7,356 nt of DNA, taken from NCBI GenBank assembly GCA_947459455.1, contig CANHEC010000110.1:1-7356 (forward strand), in the 5' to 3' direction. The position numbers were made by a program, and so were the translations under genes. Numbering within the stretch: position 1 is the stretch's first letter; each line of letters starts with the position of its first letter. The stretch is from Chitinophagaceae bacterium. GTDB taxonomy: Bacteria > Bacteroidota > Bacteroidia > Chitinophagales > Chitinophagaceae. Under the pieces are notes generated by a model. It did not search any database, had not been told where the DNA came from, and saw nothing but the letters and a program-made list of their open reading frames with translations. This document shows, piece after piece, positions 1-6,360 of this stretch.

Positions 1-512
1 ATGATATGGCTCAGCGTTTTGTAGCGAATGGCTGTATAATCCTGTATCGATTCATTGTCGGCAATATCAGCATGCGAAAACTTCACGGCCATCCACTCGG
101 CTGCCCACAGGTACCAGCGGGCCAGCTTGCTCCATTTATTACGCTTCCACTCTATGCCATCAATCGATACAATGATTTTCTTATTGGTGAACCATTTTAC
201 AAACGGAAGCAGAAAACCTCCGCTGACACCTAATACCAGCAGCACATCGGCAAACAGCAGGGCATGCAAGATGCTCAGCATATCGTAGATGATGCTTTGC
301 AATCCATTGGCATCAAACGGCAAGTATACCAGGCGGGCACCGCGGTAGCTGCGCTGGCGCTGTGCTTTCGGGTACTTTTTTCCGGTGCAATACACGGTGA
401 AATCGAATTCGCCCGACAGCTCACCCACCAGGTGTTCGGCCAGTGTTTCAAAGCCGCCATATTTGGCTGGTAGCCCTACAGTGCCAATGATGGCTACTCT
501 CTTTTTACGCAT
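1..512 (-). CDS. DUF1972-family glycosyltransferase (rhamnosyltransferase-like), N-terminal part, truncated by the window edge
   Basis: Translating the minus strand from ATG at 512-510 gives 170 uninterrupted codons that run off the low-coordinate end, so the C-terminal half is missing. The N-terminus carries GTVGLPAKYGGFETLAEHLV (residues 10-29), the characteristic opening of DUF1972 glycosyltransferases, a group that includes bacterial rhamnosyltransferases of capsule clusters. Further family-like segments are GLQSIIYDMLSIL (about 70-82), LGVSGGFLLPF (94-104), IVSIDGIEWKRNKWSK (114-129) and ADNESIQDY (151-159). The expected role is transfer of a sugar from a nucleotide donor to the growing lipid-linked repeat unit at the inner face of the cytoplasmic membrane. 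Rhamnose as the donor sugar is family inference, not seen here. The gene lies 63 nt after the preceding glycosyltransferase, the widest gap in the cluster. No Shine-Dalgarno motif precedes the ATG. The family call is confident, the sugar specificity is not. Confidence 0.9.
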   Translation of the reverse strand, partial: MRKKRVAIIGTVGLPAKYGGFETLAEHLVGELSGEFDFTVYCTGKKYPKAQRQRSYRGARLVYLPFDANGLQSIIYDMLSILHALLFADVLLVLGVSGGFLLPFVKWFTNKKIIVSIDGIEWKRNKWSKLARWYLWAAEWMAVKFSHADIADNESIQDYTAIRYKTLSHI

Positions 513-519
513 GGTGCCA

Positions 520-572
520 GGTTTGTATTAGTATAAACCCAAAATGTGCCAACTTATGAAGCGACACATTTT
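520..572 (-). promoter_or_regulatory. Intergenic spacer with two inverted repeats upstream of the DUF1972 gene
   Basis: The 63-nt spacer between two glycosyltransferase genes contains a perfect 8-bp inverted repeat (AAAATGTG at 541-548, CACATTTT at 565-572, 16-nt loop). Next to it is an imperfect one at 520-539 (GGTTT/AAACC arms extended past one mismatch), ending 7 nt before the start codon at 512. The first could be a weak intra-operon hairpin or attenuator; its stem is AT-rich and no long U-tract follows, so a strong intrinsic terminator is unlikely. The second could fold over the translation start region. I saw no clear Bacteroidota promoter (TTTG at -33 with TAnnTTTG at -7). Function is inferred only; short AT-rich inverted repeats arise by chance. 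Confidence 0.3.
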
Positions 573-575
573 CAA

Positions 576-1739
576 TTAGTTAAGTGAACGGTCAAGTATC
601 TCCATTTCCAGATTATGGACAGCAGTTCCCAAATCGGGGCTGGCCGCCACACTCGCATACAGGCCAAATACAGCGGCTATATCGGCTGCAAATCGGTCGG
701 CGGAAAAGCTGTTCGCCTTTCTTCGAGCATTGTCCGCAAATCGGATATACTTTCTAAAATCGCTATAGAGGTCTTCCACCCCTTCTACCAGGGCGTCCAG
801 GTCGCGGGCATCTATGCAGTAGCCTTCCATGCCGTGGGTCACTACATCCAGCGGGCCACCAGCAGGCGGTGCTATCACCGGGCGGCCACAGGCCATGCCT
901 TCCAGCAGGGTCAGGCCAAAGGTTTCCACCCACTTATCGGGGTGCGATAAATTGACCACCAGATGGGCTCGCTGGTAATGTGGCAGTGTATTCTTCGTTA
1001 CGCTGTACAGGTGCAGGTTGGCCGGCATTCGCTGGCGGCTGGCAAAAGCATCGGCTTCGGCTTTGCTGCAGTTCAGCACCATATCAAATCGGATAGCCGG
1101 CAGGCGCCGGGCCAGCTCCAGCATGGTGTACACGCCCTTGTAGGCTTTGAGCGAGCAAAGCATCAGCACCACAAAAGGCACCTGCATATTGGGACTACTG
1201 ATTCGGCTGGCCTGCCTTGCAAAAGCAGGATCCAGTGCATTGTACAGTACTTCGGTATCAGCGCTTTCAAACGAAAACTGGCTGGCCACATACTGAGACA
1301 CAAACACCACTTTGTTGGCCGTAGCACGGGCGGCTGCCGTCAGCAGTTGCCGCAAAGCAGCAGGTTGTATACTCACCTCGTGTATATGGTATACTACTCG
1401 GCAACCACGCAATCGGGCTGCCAGCGCTGCGCCCATGGGCAGCAGCGTATTGATGTACACCTCATCGGTAGAACGCAGCTGCCACAGCAGGCGCCAAAAT
1501 AGCTGCCACTGTGCCCACACAAACCACAAAAGTGTGAGCCACTTGCGTTGGCTATGGCGGTAGCTGATGGGGCGCATCTGCACCCCTGCCAGCCCCGATA
1601 AAAAGCCTTCGCCCGTGGGCGTGGCCGTGTAAAGCGTAACATGGGCACCCCGCTGCTGCAGCGCTTGCAGCGCCTGCCCAAACACAAAGGGGCTGCCACT
1701 AAAATCATTCAGCAGGTGAACGGCTATAATTTTTTTCAT
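576..1739 (-). CDS. GT4-type glycosyltransferase (387 aa)
   Basis: This is a complete 387-residue retaining glycosyltransferase with the GT-B fold. It is expected to work at the cytoplasmic face of the membrane on a lipid-linked polysaccharide intermediate. The N-terminal acceptor domain begins MKKIIAVHLLNDFSGSP, with the small-residue loop typical of GT4 enzymes, and has VVYHIHE at about 115-121. The donor-binding domain shows LMLCSLKAYKG (192-202) and the E-x7-E motif ETFGLTLLE (E272 to E280), followed by GMACGRPVIAPPAGGP. The frame is open further upstream to an ATG at 1838, but the start at 1739 is preferred: the protein aligns with the family from there, and its ATG overlaps the TGA of the upstream glycosyltransferase as ATGA (1739-1736), a translational-coupling arrangement. 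No Shine-Dalgarno site is visible. The stop is TAA at 578-576. The sugar transferred is unknown. Confidence 0.9.
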   Translation of the reverse strand: MKKIIAVHLLNDFSGSPFVFGQALQALQQRGAHVTLYTATPTGEGFLSGLAGVQMRPISYRHSQRKWLTLLWFVWAQWQLFWRLLWQLRSTDEVYINTLLPMGAALAARLRGCRVVYHIHEVSIQPAALRQLLTAAARATANKVVFVSQYVASQFSFESADTEVLYNALDPAFARQASRISSPNMQVPFVVLMLCSLKAYKGVYTMLELARRLPAIRFDMVLNCSKAEADAFASRQRMPANLHLYSVTKNTLPHYQRAHLVVNLSHPDKWVETFGLTLLEGMACGRPVIAPPAGGPLDVVTHGMEGYCIDARDLDALVEGVEDLYSDFRKYIRFADNARRKANSFSADRFAADIAAVFGLYASVAASPDLGTAVHNLEMEILDRSLN

Positions 1740-1975
1740 GCGGCATGTACAGGTTGTGATGTTCTGATATGGAGTGTTGGACCCGCCTCCTGCATGTTGC
1801 GATATACCTGGTGTAGCTGCCTGCCGCGTACCTCCCATTTAAACCAGGTGTGCATGCGCTCCCGTGCCAGTGCGGCCTCCCTTTCGTAAGTCGGCAGATC
1901 GGTCAGCAATTGCTTCAGCCGCTCGGCCAGCTCGGCTACCGTATGCTCATAGCTGCTGTAAGGCACAGCCAGCTT
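1736..1975 (-). pseudogene. C-terminal 79 codons of the interrupted GT4 glycosyltransferase
   Basis: This segment follows the TAG at 1978-1976 in exactly the same reading frame and stays open for 79 codons to TGA at 1738-1736. It reads KLAVPYSSYEHTVAELAERL and on to a final helix ending VYRNM near residue 59, then a short tail. That is what GT4 proteins carry after the GPG-x-hydrophobic-HP motif at the end of the preceding segment. It is therefore the missing C-terminal part of that enzyme and not a separate gene. The GTG at 1966-1964 would be the only convenient start if it were translated alone, and no Shine-Dalgarno site precedes it. Its stop overlaps the next gene's ATG. The absence of further stops or frameshifts suggests the interruption is very recent or is a sequence error. 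Confidence 0.85.
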
Positions 1976-3055
1976 CTAGGCCGGATGCAGAAATGCGCCA
2001 GGCCCGCTGTTATCAAGACATAGTACAGGTAGTCCATAGCTCATAGCCTCGGCTACTACCATGCCAGCACCTTCGTGGCTGGGAAACAGAAAAACCGATG
2101 AGCGGGCATACACTGCCGGCAGTTGCTCTTTGGGCATCCATTCTATCATATCTACCACGCTATCGAGCTGCAGCGATGCGATCCATTGCTTTAGTTGTGA
2201 CTTGAGCGGGCCTGCCCCTACCAGTACCAGCCGCGTTTCGGCTTGCAGTGCCGCCGGCAGGCTGTGGTAAAAACGGCCGAAGGCTTTGATCGTCAGGTCG
2301 AAGCCCTTGAGCGGTACAAAGCGGCCAATGGAAAGTACCTGAAATCCATGCCGGCTAACACCCGGTGGAGGGGCCACCACTTCGGTAGCTACAGATGGCA
2401 TGATGCTATACTTGCGAGGCGATAAGCGCAACCTGCTGGCGGCCGCTTCATTCATGCAAAAAATATGGCAAGCCTTCCATTTGCAGATGTATACAAACGG
2501 ATCGATGTACCAAAACCAACACTTGATCACCCACAGCAAGCGATCTTGCAGCCACGCCTTTTGGCCGAATACCGGACGAAGAAACGCAGTGGGAATAGCC
2601 GGATGGTGACCCACAGGGCCCCACACAAATGGCTTGCCTAGTAACCAAAGAAATGAGGGCGTCCAATCGTTGTGAAAATTCAGGTTGTGTGCAATATCAA
2701 ACTGCGGACGCTTGATGAGCAACCAACACGCCAGTGTAAGCTGCCACCAGTAGTAGTAAATGAGACTCAGCAACGGACCTTTTTTCCAAAACAGCGTCCA
2801 TTGTGGCCAATCGAAATACAGAAAGCGGATCCGATCGAAGAGGTGCTGCTGCAAGGGATGCTCTTGCATATAGCGGCGTATGTGTGCCCCATTGTTGCGG
2901 CGTGTAATGGCAATCACCTGATGCCGGCTGGCCGCTTGCAGTATAAAGTTCCAGCCCATACCATCTTCCGAACCCTTGTAAGGATTGACGGCATAGGCGG
3001 TCATAAGAATCGTTGCTGTCTTTTGTTTCATACCCTCGCTTTGTTTTGTTTGCAT
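1976..3055 (-). CDS. GT4-type glycosyltransferase, N-terminal 359 aa, interrupted by in-frame TAG
   Basis: This is a GT-B glycosyltransferase of the group common in Bacteroidota polysaccharide clusters. The N-terminal domain carries AYAVNPYKGSEDGMGWN (20-36) and ITRRNN (50-55). The C-terminal donor domain shows LSIGRFVPLKGFD (241-253; R245 and K250 probably contact the donor diphosphate), LVLVGAGP (277-284) and the E-x7-E motif EGAGMVVAE (E328 to E336). It then runs GLPVLCLDNSGPG and stops at HPA with TAG (1978-1976). Full-length relatives continue about 80 residues further, and the continuation is present in frame immediately downstream (1975-1736), giving 438 sense codons in all. The truncated protein would lack the C-terminal helices that pack back on the N-terminal domain and is probably impaired. 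The start ATG (3055-3053) abuts the TAA of the acyltransferase as TAAATG; an ATG at 3031 is an alternative. Donor and acceptor are unknown. Confidence 0.85.
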   Translation of the reverse strand: MQTKQSEGMKQKTATILMTAYAVNPYKGSEDGMGWNFILQAASRHQVIAITRRNNGAHIRRYMQEHPLQQHLFDRIRFLYFDWPQWTLFWKKGPLLSLIYYYWWQLTLACWLLIKRPQFDIAHNLNFHNDWTPSFLWLLGKPFVWGPVGHHPAIPTAFLRPVFGQKAWLQDRLLWVIKCWFWYIDPFVYICKWKACHIFCMNEAAASRLRLSPRKYSIMPSVATEVVAPPPGVSRHGFQVLSIGRFVPLKGFDLTIKAFGRFYHSLPAALQAETRLVLVGAGPLKSQLKQWIASLQLDSVVDMIEWMPKEQLPAVYARSSVFLFPSHEGAGMVVAEAMSYGLPVLCLDNSGPGAFLHPA

Positions 3056-3778
3056 TTAGGCCATCGCTGCAGCCGCTTGCACCGAGGTGCCCTGGCGCAT
3101 GCGCAGTACCCGTGCAGGCACACCACCTATTACGGCATGTGCCGGAAAGCTTTTTGTCACCACCGATCCAGCTGCTATCACACAGCCTTCGCCAATGTGT
3201 ACTCCATCCAATATGGTCACCTTGCTGCCAATCCAGCAGTTGGGGCCTATATCAATACCCTTGCGGGTAACGCCCTGGTGCCGAATGGGCACATCCAGCT
3301 GATCGTGCACATGGTTTTCGGGGTGGCAGCTGAGGTACTGGCCCACAATACAATCGTGGCCAATGCGCAGCCCACCACCACCACCCAGGTAGGCGTACTC
3401 GCCAATGCCTACATTGTCGCCAATGCAGATGCCCTCGCCTACATGGTTGAGCGATGTACTGATAATGACGCGGCTAAATGCACCAATGCTAACATGATGG
3501 CCCAACTGCACCGGGCCACGGCCAAGGCCGCTAATGGTCACATGGTCTCCCAGCTTCAAAAAGCGCCCCCATCGAATGTTGGGCAAGTTGAAAAACTGAA
3601 CACCCCGCCCCCGCAACATGCCCATGGGCCGACGGCCGGCCAGCCACAAGCGGCAGCCACGTAGTACAGCCAGCATTTGCTGCCATGCAAAGTGAAACAG
3701 CACATGGCTACTCACCGCATCATCAAACCGAAACTGCGGATTGCGCCTTCTGATGAGTGTTTCCAATATTCTTTTCAT
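3056..3778 (-). CDS. Left-handed beta-helix acyltransferase (hexapeptide repeat; WcaF/maltose acetyltransferase-like), 240 aa
   Basis: This is a trimeric-type acyl-CoA-dependent O-acyltransferase, probably an acetyltransferase that decorates a sugar of the repeat unit in the cytoplasm. After about 75 N-terminal residues with some hydrophobic character, imperfect hexapeptide repeats run from about 76 to 206. Examples are LGHHVSIGAFSRVIIS (92-107), IGDNVGIGEYAYLGG (119-133), IGHDCIVG (139-146), IGPNCWIGSKVTILDGVHIG (177-196) and EGCVIAAGSVVTKSFP (197-212). These are interrupted by a loop with CHPENHVHD (151-159), where H156 or H158 is the likely catalytic base. The end VIGGVPARVLR (217-226) is the classic C-terminal signature of the family. 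A run of five glycines (132-136) sits in one coil. The ATG at 3778 is 28 nt after the fusion gene's stop, with no Shine-Dalgarno site. The TAA abuts the next ATG. The exact acceptor and acyl group cannot be inferred. Confidence 0.9.
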   Translation of the reverse strand: MKRILETLIRRRNPQFRFDDAVSSHVLFHFAWQQMLAVLRGCRLWLAGRRPMGMLRGRGVQFFNLPNIRWGRFLKLGDHVTISGLGRGPVQLGHHVSIGAFSRVIISTSLNHVGEGICIGDNVGIGEYAYLGGGGGLRIGHDCIVGQYLSCHPENHVHDQLDVPIRHQGVTRKGIDIGPNCWIGSKVTILDGVHIGEGCVIAAGSVVTKSFPAHAVIGGVPARVLRMRQGTSVQAAAAMA

Positions 3779-3806
3779 AACAAATGATTTCGAAGCTGTA
3801 TGATGA

Positions 3807-6338
3807 TCAGGCCGCTGTACGAATGCGATCGAAAATGACCTGCAGGGTGTGATCGAGATTGCTATTGTGCACCGGCAGGTACTGGCTGCGCTGGTAGCGC
3901 TGCTTCAGGTGGCTGAACAGATGCAGGTACTGCTTGGTCAGTGCTTCAATGGTTTCGGCATTCAACTCTTGCTTGCGTTTCAGTATTTCGGCCGGGCTGG
4001 CATACAAAAAGAAATTGAGCCGCGGCTTTAGCAGCAGCCGGTAGCCAGCCGCCGTCACCGATTTTGGCAGCCTGATATTGCTACGCAGACTATCGTTGAT
4101 GAAATCGAAATAGTAGCGATCGTACATCACCACATAGCCACGCAGTACATACTTGATGTAGATGTAGAATTGGCCCAGCACATAATCGGCATAGTAGTAG
4201 CCAAAACGCAGCAGCGAGCCGAGGCCACTTTTATTGTCGCCCTGTCGGGGAAGCGTATTGGCTGCTTTGGCTTCGGCAGCCGCCTTGCCGTAGCGCCATG
4301 CACTCAAAATAGGCAGCAGCGATGGACGATGCCGCAGCACCACCACTTTGCGCCGCATGATCTTTTCGATGCGCTGTCGGGTAGCCTCAATTACGGTCGA
4401 CTTACCGGCTCCATCCACCCCGCTGAACGTAATTACAAATCCCTTCGGCTTCCACCATACCCACACTGAGTCTTTGGCATACCGCACGGTATTGGCCTTG
4501 CCCTGCACACCTTTGTTGGGTGCCCTGTTTGCTATCCATTCCATTACGCGTTTTTTATTGATGTCTGTGGGATCCAGTAGCTCTACCAGGTGCTGTGCAG
4601 TGGTACCGGCGTGTTCATTTACATACTGTACCAGGCCGGCCTGCTGGTCGGCTGGCAATTCGTAAAAACGCTGCCGATAGCGTTCGGGAACGCGGGCATT
4701 GTTGAGCAGGTAAAACAGCCAGGTGTATAAAAAATCATTCAGGTTGGAAGCCTGCCGTATGCCGGCCTTCCTATCGACAGCTGTTTGCAGTACCGAATCT
4801 GTATCCAGAAAATCAATCGACTTTCGTTTGAACTGCCAGATACCGTCGATGTGCAGGGTACTGCCATCATGCAGGTAGGCTGCCAGCTGCAGCATATTGG
4901 TACGTTGGCTGGCCACTACTTTGGCTACCAGTGTATGCTGCTTCAGGTAGCGCTGCAGGGCGTTGGCATCTGTTTTGCAAAGGCAAAGATCCAGATCGCT
5001 GGTTTCGGGCAACGCTGCTACCAAACCGGGTTGCAGCTTTAAGGCAGCATGGGGTCGCTTGCGCAAAAACAACGCCACATCATCGATGAGCAGCGGGCGG
5101 GGAGCTTCCATATTGTGCTCTACCAGCCAATATCCCAGGGCATCATTCCATGCTTGCAGCAACCATTGCACTTGTGTGTGCCACTGTGGCTGTGCGGCAT
5201 ACACCTGCGCATAATAAGTGCTCACGTGCAGCAGGTATAATTGCTCCAGCAGATCAGTATTCAATTGCTGTGCCACCAGCAGCGAATGCCACTCGGGCTG
5301 CTGCAGCAGGCGCTGCAGGCGCTTGCGAATGACGCCATAGCCACCGTTGCCTATCAGAATGCTGCTTTGGTATTCGTAGTGAAAAAGATCGTACAAAGCC
5401 GGAGCCTCTTCCATCATCAGCTCCCAGTCTATCATGGCTACCTGCCGGCGGTTCATGCGCAGGTTCCAGGGTGTGCAGTCGGCGTGGGCTGGAGCAAAAG
5501 CCACCAGCTCATGCTGCTGACTGCGCAGGCGGCTCATCAGCTGCGCCTGGCGCTGCAATAAGGACACTGGCAGCCGGTCGTCGGCCAGCTGATTCAGCTG
5601 CTGCAAGCGTGTTTCCAATTGCTGAAAAAATTGGCTATTGCCCAGCGGCTGCTGTTGAAGCTGACCTAGCAGCCATTGGCGCATAGGTGCCTGTGGCAAT
5701 TTTGCAAAGCGGGTTGGCGCAGGGCGCATGCCTGGTGCAGCATCGCTCAGCTGCAGCCATTGCGGCTGGTACTGCAGCACCGCTGGCACTTGCACATCGG
5801 TCAGTGGCAGGCCGGCAATGCCCTGAAGGGCCCTGGCCTCTTGTGCCATGATGGCGGCCGATGCCGGACCCCAAACAAGTTTTGAGAAAACCGGACCAGC
5901 CGAAGCAGCTGTATGATGCCACATCACCAGCTTGCGGTTGGGCCCCAGCGTGCCGGTAAACAGTGCCCATGGCTTCAGCGGATCTACCGCCGGATGATGA
6001 GCCGGCATGTACCAAAAGCTAAGTTTTTGATGAGCAGTGTAGCTGCGCAGCCCGAAGGCAAACAGCAGCTGCACCCACCACCAATAAGCCCGGCTACGCC
6101 AGGTACCGGTGTGGTAAAACTTTAAAAAAACCGGACGCGACACATCGGCTGGCCATATCCACCGTGGCGAACCATCTGTATTGTTGATGACGTAGCAGTG
6201 CACAGCCGCGCCACCCGTTGGTGCTGGCGAAATCGCAATGCCCATTACCTGCCAGGCGTGTTTCAAAAAATCGAAAGCGGAAGTGCCAGTCATAAGCGAT
6301 TGATTTACTTGGGAACGATTACACAAGGCCTGTGCCAT
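3807..6338 (-). CDS. Fusion protein: APH-like kinase, nucleotidyltransferase-like region, thymidylate-kinase-like P-loop domain (843 aa)
   Basis: Three parts can be read in order. Residues 120-400 resemble the aminoglycoside phosphotransferase/choline kinase fold: a possible lysine K153 (FSKL) and helix glutamate E167 in the N-lobe, the catalytic loop HADCTPWN (H285, D287, N292), then IDWE with metal-binding D304. Residues 415-560 contain SDLDLCL (D448, D450) and HID (D498), spaced like the acidic triad of a nucleotidyltransferase fold, although the usual preceding Gly-Ser is not evident. Residues 634-843 form a TMP-kinase-like domain with Walker A GVDGAGKST (640-648) and DRYYFD (740-745). 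The protein is probably cytoplasmic: it has no signal peptide, and the W/L-rich patch at 86-97 is too short to claim a membrane span. AAGGTG, 7 nt upstream of ATG 6338, supports this start; an ATG at 6293 is possible. The stop is TGA. Substrates are unknown. The cluster suggests nucleotide-sugar or glycan phosphorylation, but this is inference. Confidence 0.85.
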   Translation of the reverse strand: MAQALCNRSQVNQSLMTGTSAFDFLKHAWQVMGIAISPAPTGGAAVHCYVINNTDGSPRWIWPADVSRPVFLKFYHTGTWRSRAYWWWVQLLFAFGLRSYTAHQKLSFWYMPAHHPAVDPLKPWALFTGTLGPNRKLVMWHHTAASAGPVFSKLVWGPASAAIMAQEARALQGIAGLPLTDVQVPAVLQYQPQWLQLSDAAPGMRPAPTRFAKLPQAPMRQWLLGQLQQQPLGNSQFFQQLETRLQQLNQLADDRLPVSLLQRQAQLMSRLRSQQHELVAFAPAHADCTPWNLRMNRRQVAMIDWELMMEEAPALYDLFHYEYQSSILIGNGGYGVIRKRLQRLLQQPEWHSLLVAQQLNTDLLEQLYLLHVSTYYAQVYAAQPQWHTQVQWLLQAWNDALGYWLVEHNMEAPRPLLIDDVALFLRKRPHAALKLQPGLVAALPETSDLDLCLCKTDANALQRYLKQHTLVAKVVASQRTNMLQLAAYLHDGSTLHIDGIWQFKRKSIDFLDTDSVLQTAVDRKAGIRQASNLNDFLYTWLFYLLNNARVPERYRQRFYELPADQQAGLVQYVNEHAGTTAQHLVELLDPTDINKKRVMEWIANRAPNKGVQGKANTVRYAKDSVWVWWKPKGFVITFSGVDGAGKSTVIEATRQRIEKIMRRKVVVLRHRPSLLPILSAWRYGKAAAEAKAANTLPRQGDNKSGLGSLLRFGYYYADYVLGQFYIYIKYVLRGYVVMYDRYYFDFINDSLRSNIRLPKSVTAAGYRLLLKPRLNFFLYASPAEILKRKQELNAETIEALTKQYLHLFSHLKQRYQRSQYLPVHNSNLDHTLQVIFDRIRTAA

Positions 6339-6345
6339 GCATCAG

Positions 6346-6351
6346 CACCTT
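6346..6351 (-). promoter_or_regulatory. Shine-Dalgarno-like site of the kinase fusion gene
   Basis: AAGGTG lies 7 nt upstream of the ATG at 6338-6336, inside the 22-nt gap after the polymerase gene's TAG. It is the best ribosome-binding match at any start in the window and favours the start at 6338 over the ATG at 6293, which has none. Confidence 0.45.
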
Positions 6352-6360
6352 GTTTATCAG

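Noticed and set aside
963..1502. A 179-codon plus-strand open frame
   Set aside because: It is fully antisense to the second GT4 glycosyltransferase, has no recognisable motif, and its H/Q/R-rich composition is typical of a shadow frame.
1740..1838. A 33-residue N-terminal extension of the second glycosyltransferase from ATG 1838
   Set aside because: The extension is low in recognisable content, overlaps the C-terminal coding region of the upstream enzyme by about 100 nt, and precedes a start that forms an ATGA overlap and begins the family-like sequence.
1964..1966. GTG start of an independent 76-residue gene (1966-1736)
   Set aside because: The segment is in the same frame as the preceding glycosyltransferase and completes its known C-terminal fold; it is a separated tail, not a new small gene.
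2672..3664. A 330-codon open frame on the plus strand
   Set aside because: It lies antisense to the acyltransferase and the first glycosyltransferase, both with clear family motifs. Its N/A/H/T-rich repeats mirror the hexapeptide repeats of the acyltransferase, and it matches no family I recognise.
5200..5680. Dense CAG/CTG-rich stretch that looks like a repeat region
   Set aside because: It reflects Gln- and Leu-rich helices of the kinase domain encoded mainly by CAG and CTG. I found no regular repeat unit, CRISPR-like spacing or tandem array.
5635..6015. A 126-codon minus-strand open frame within the fusion gene
   Set aside because: It lies in another frame of the kinase-like domain, with a G/S/A/R-rich composition and no motif; the true frame carries the conserved phosphotransferase features.
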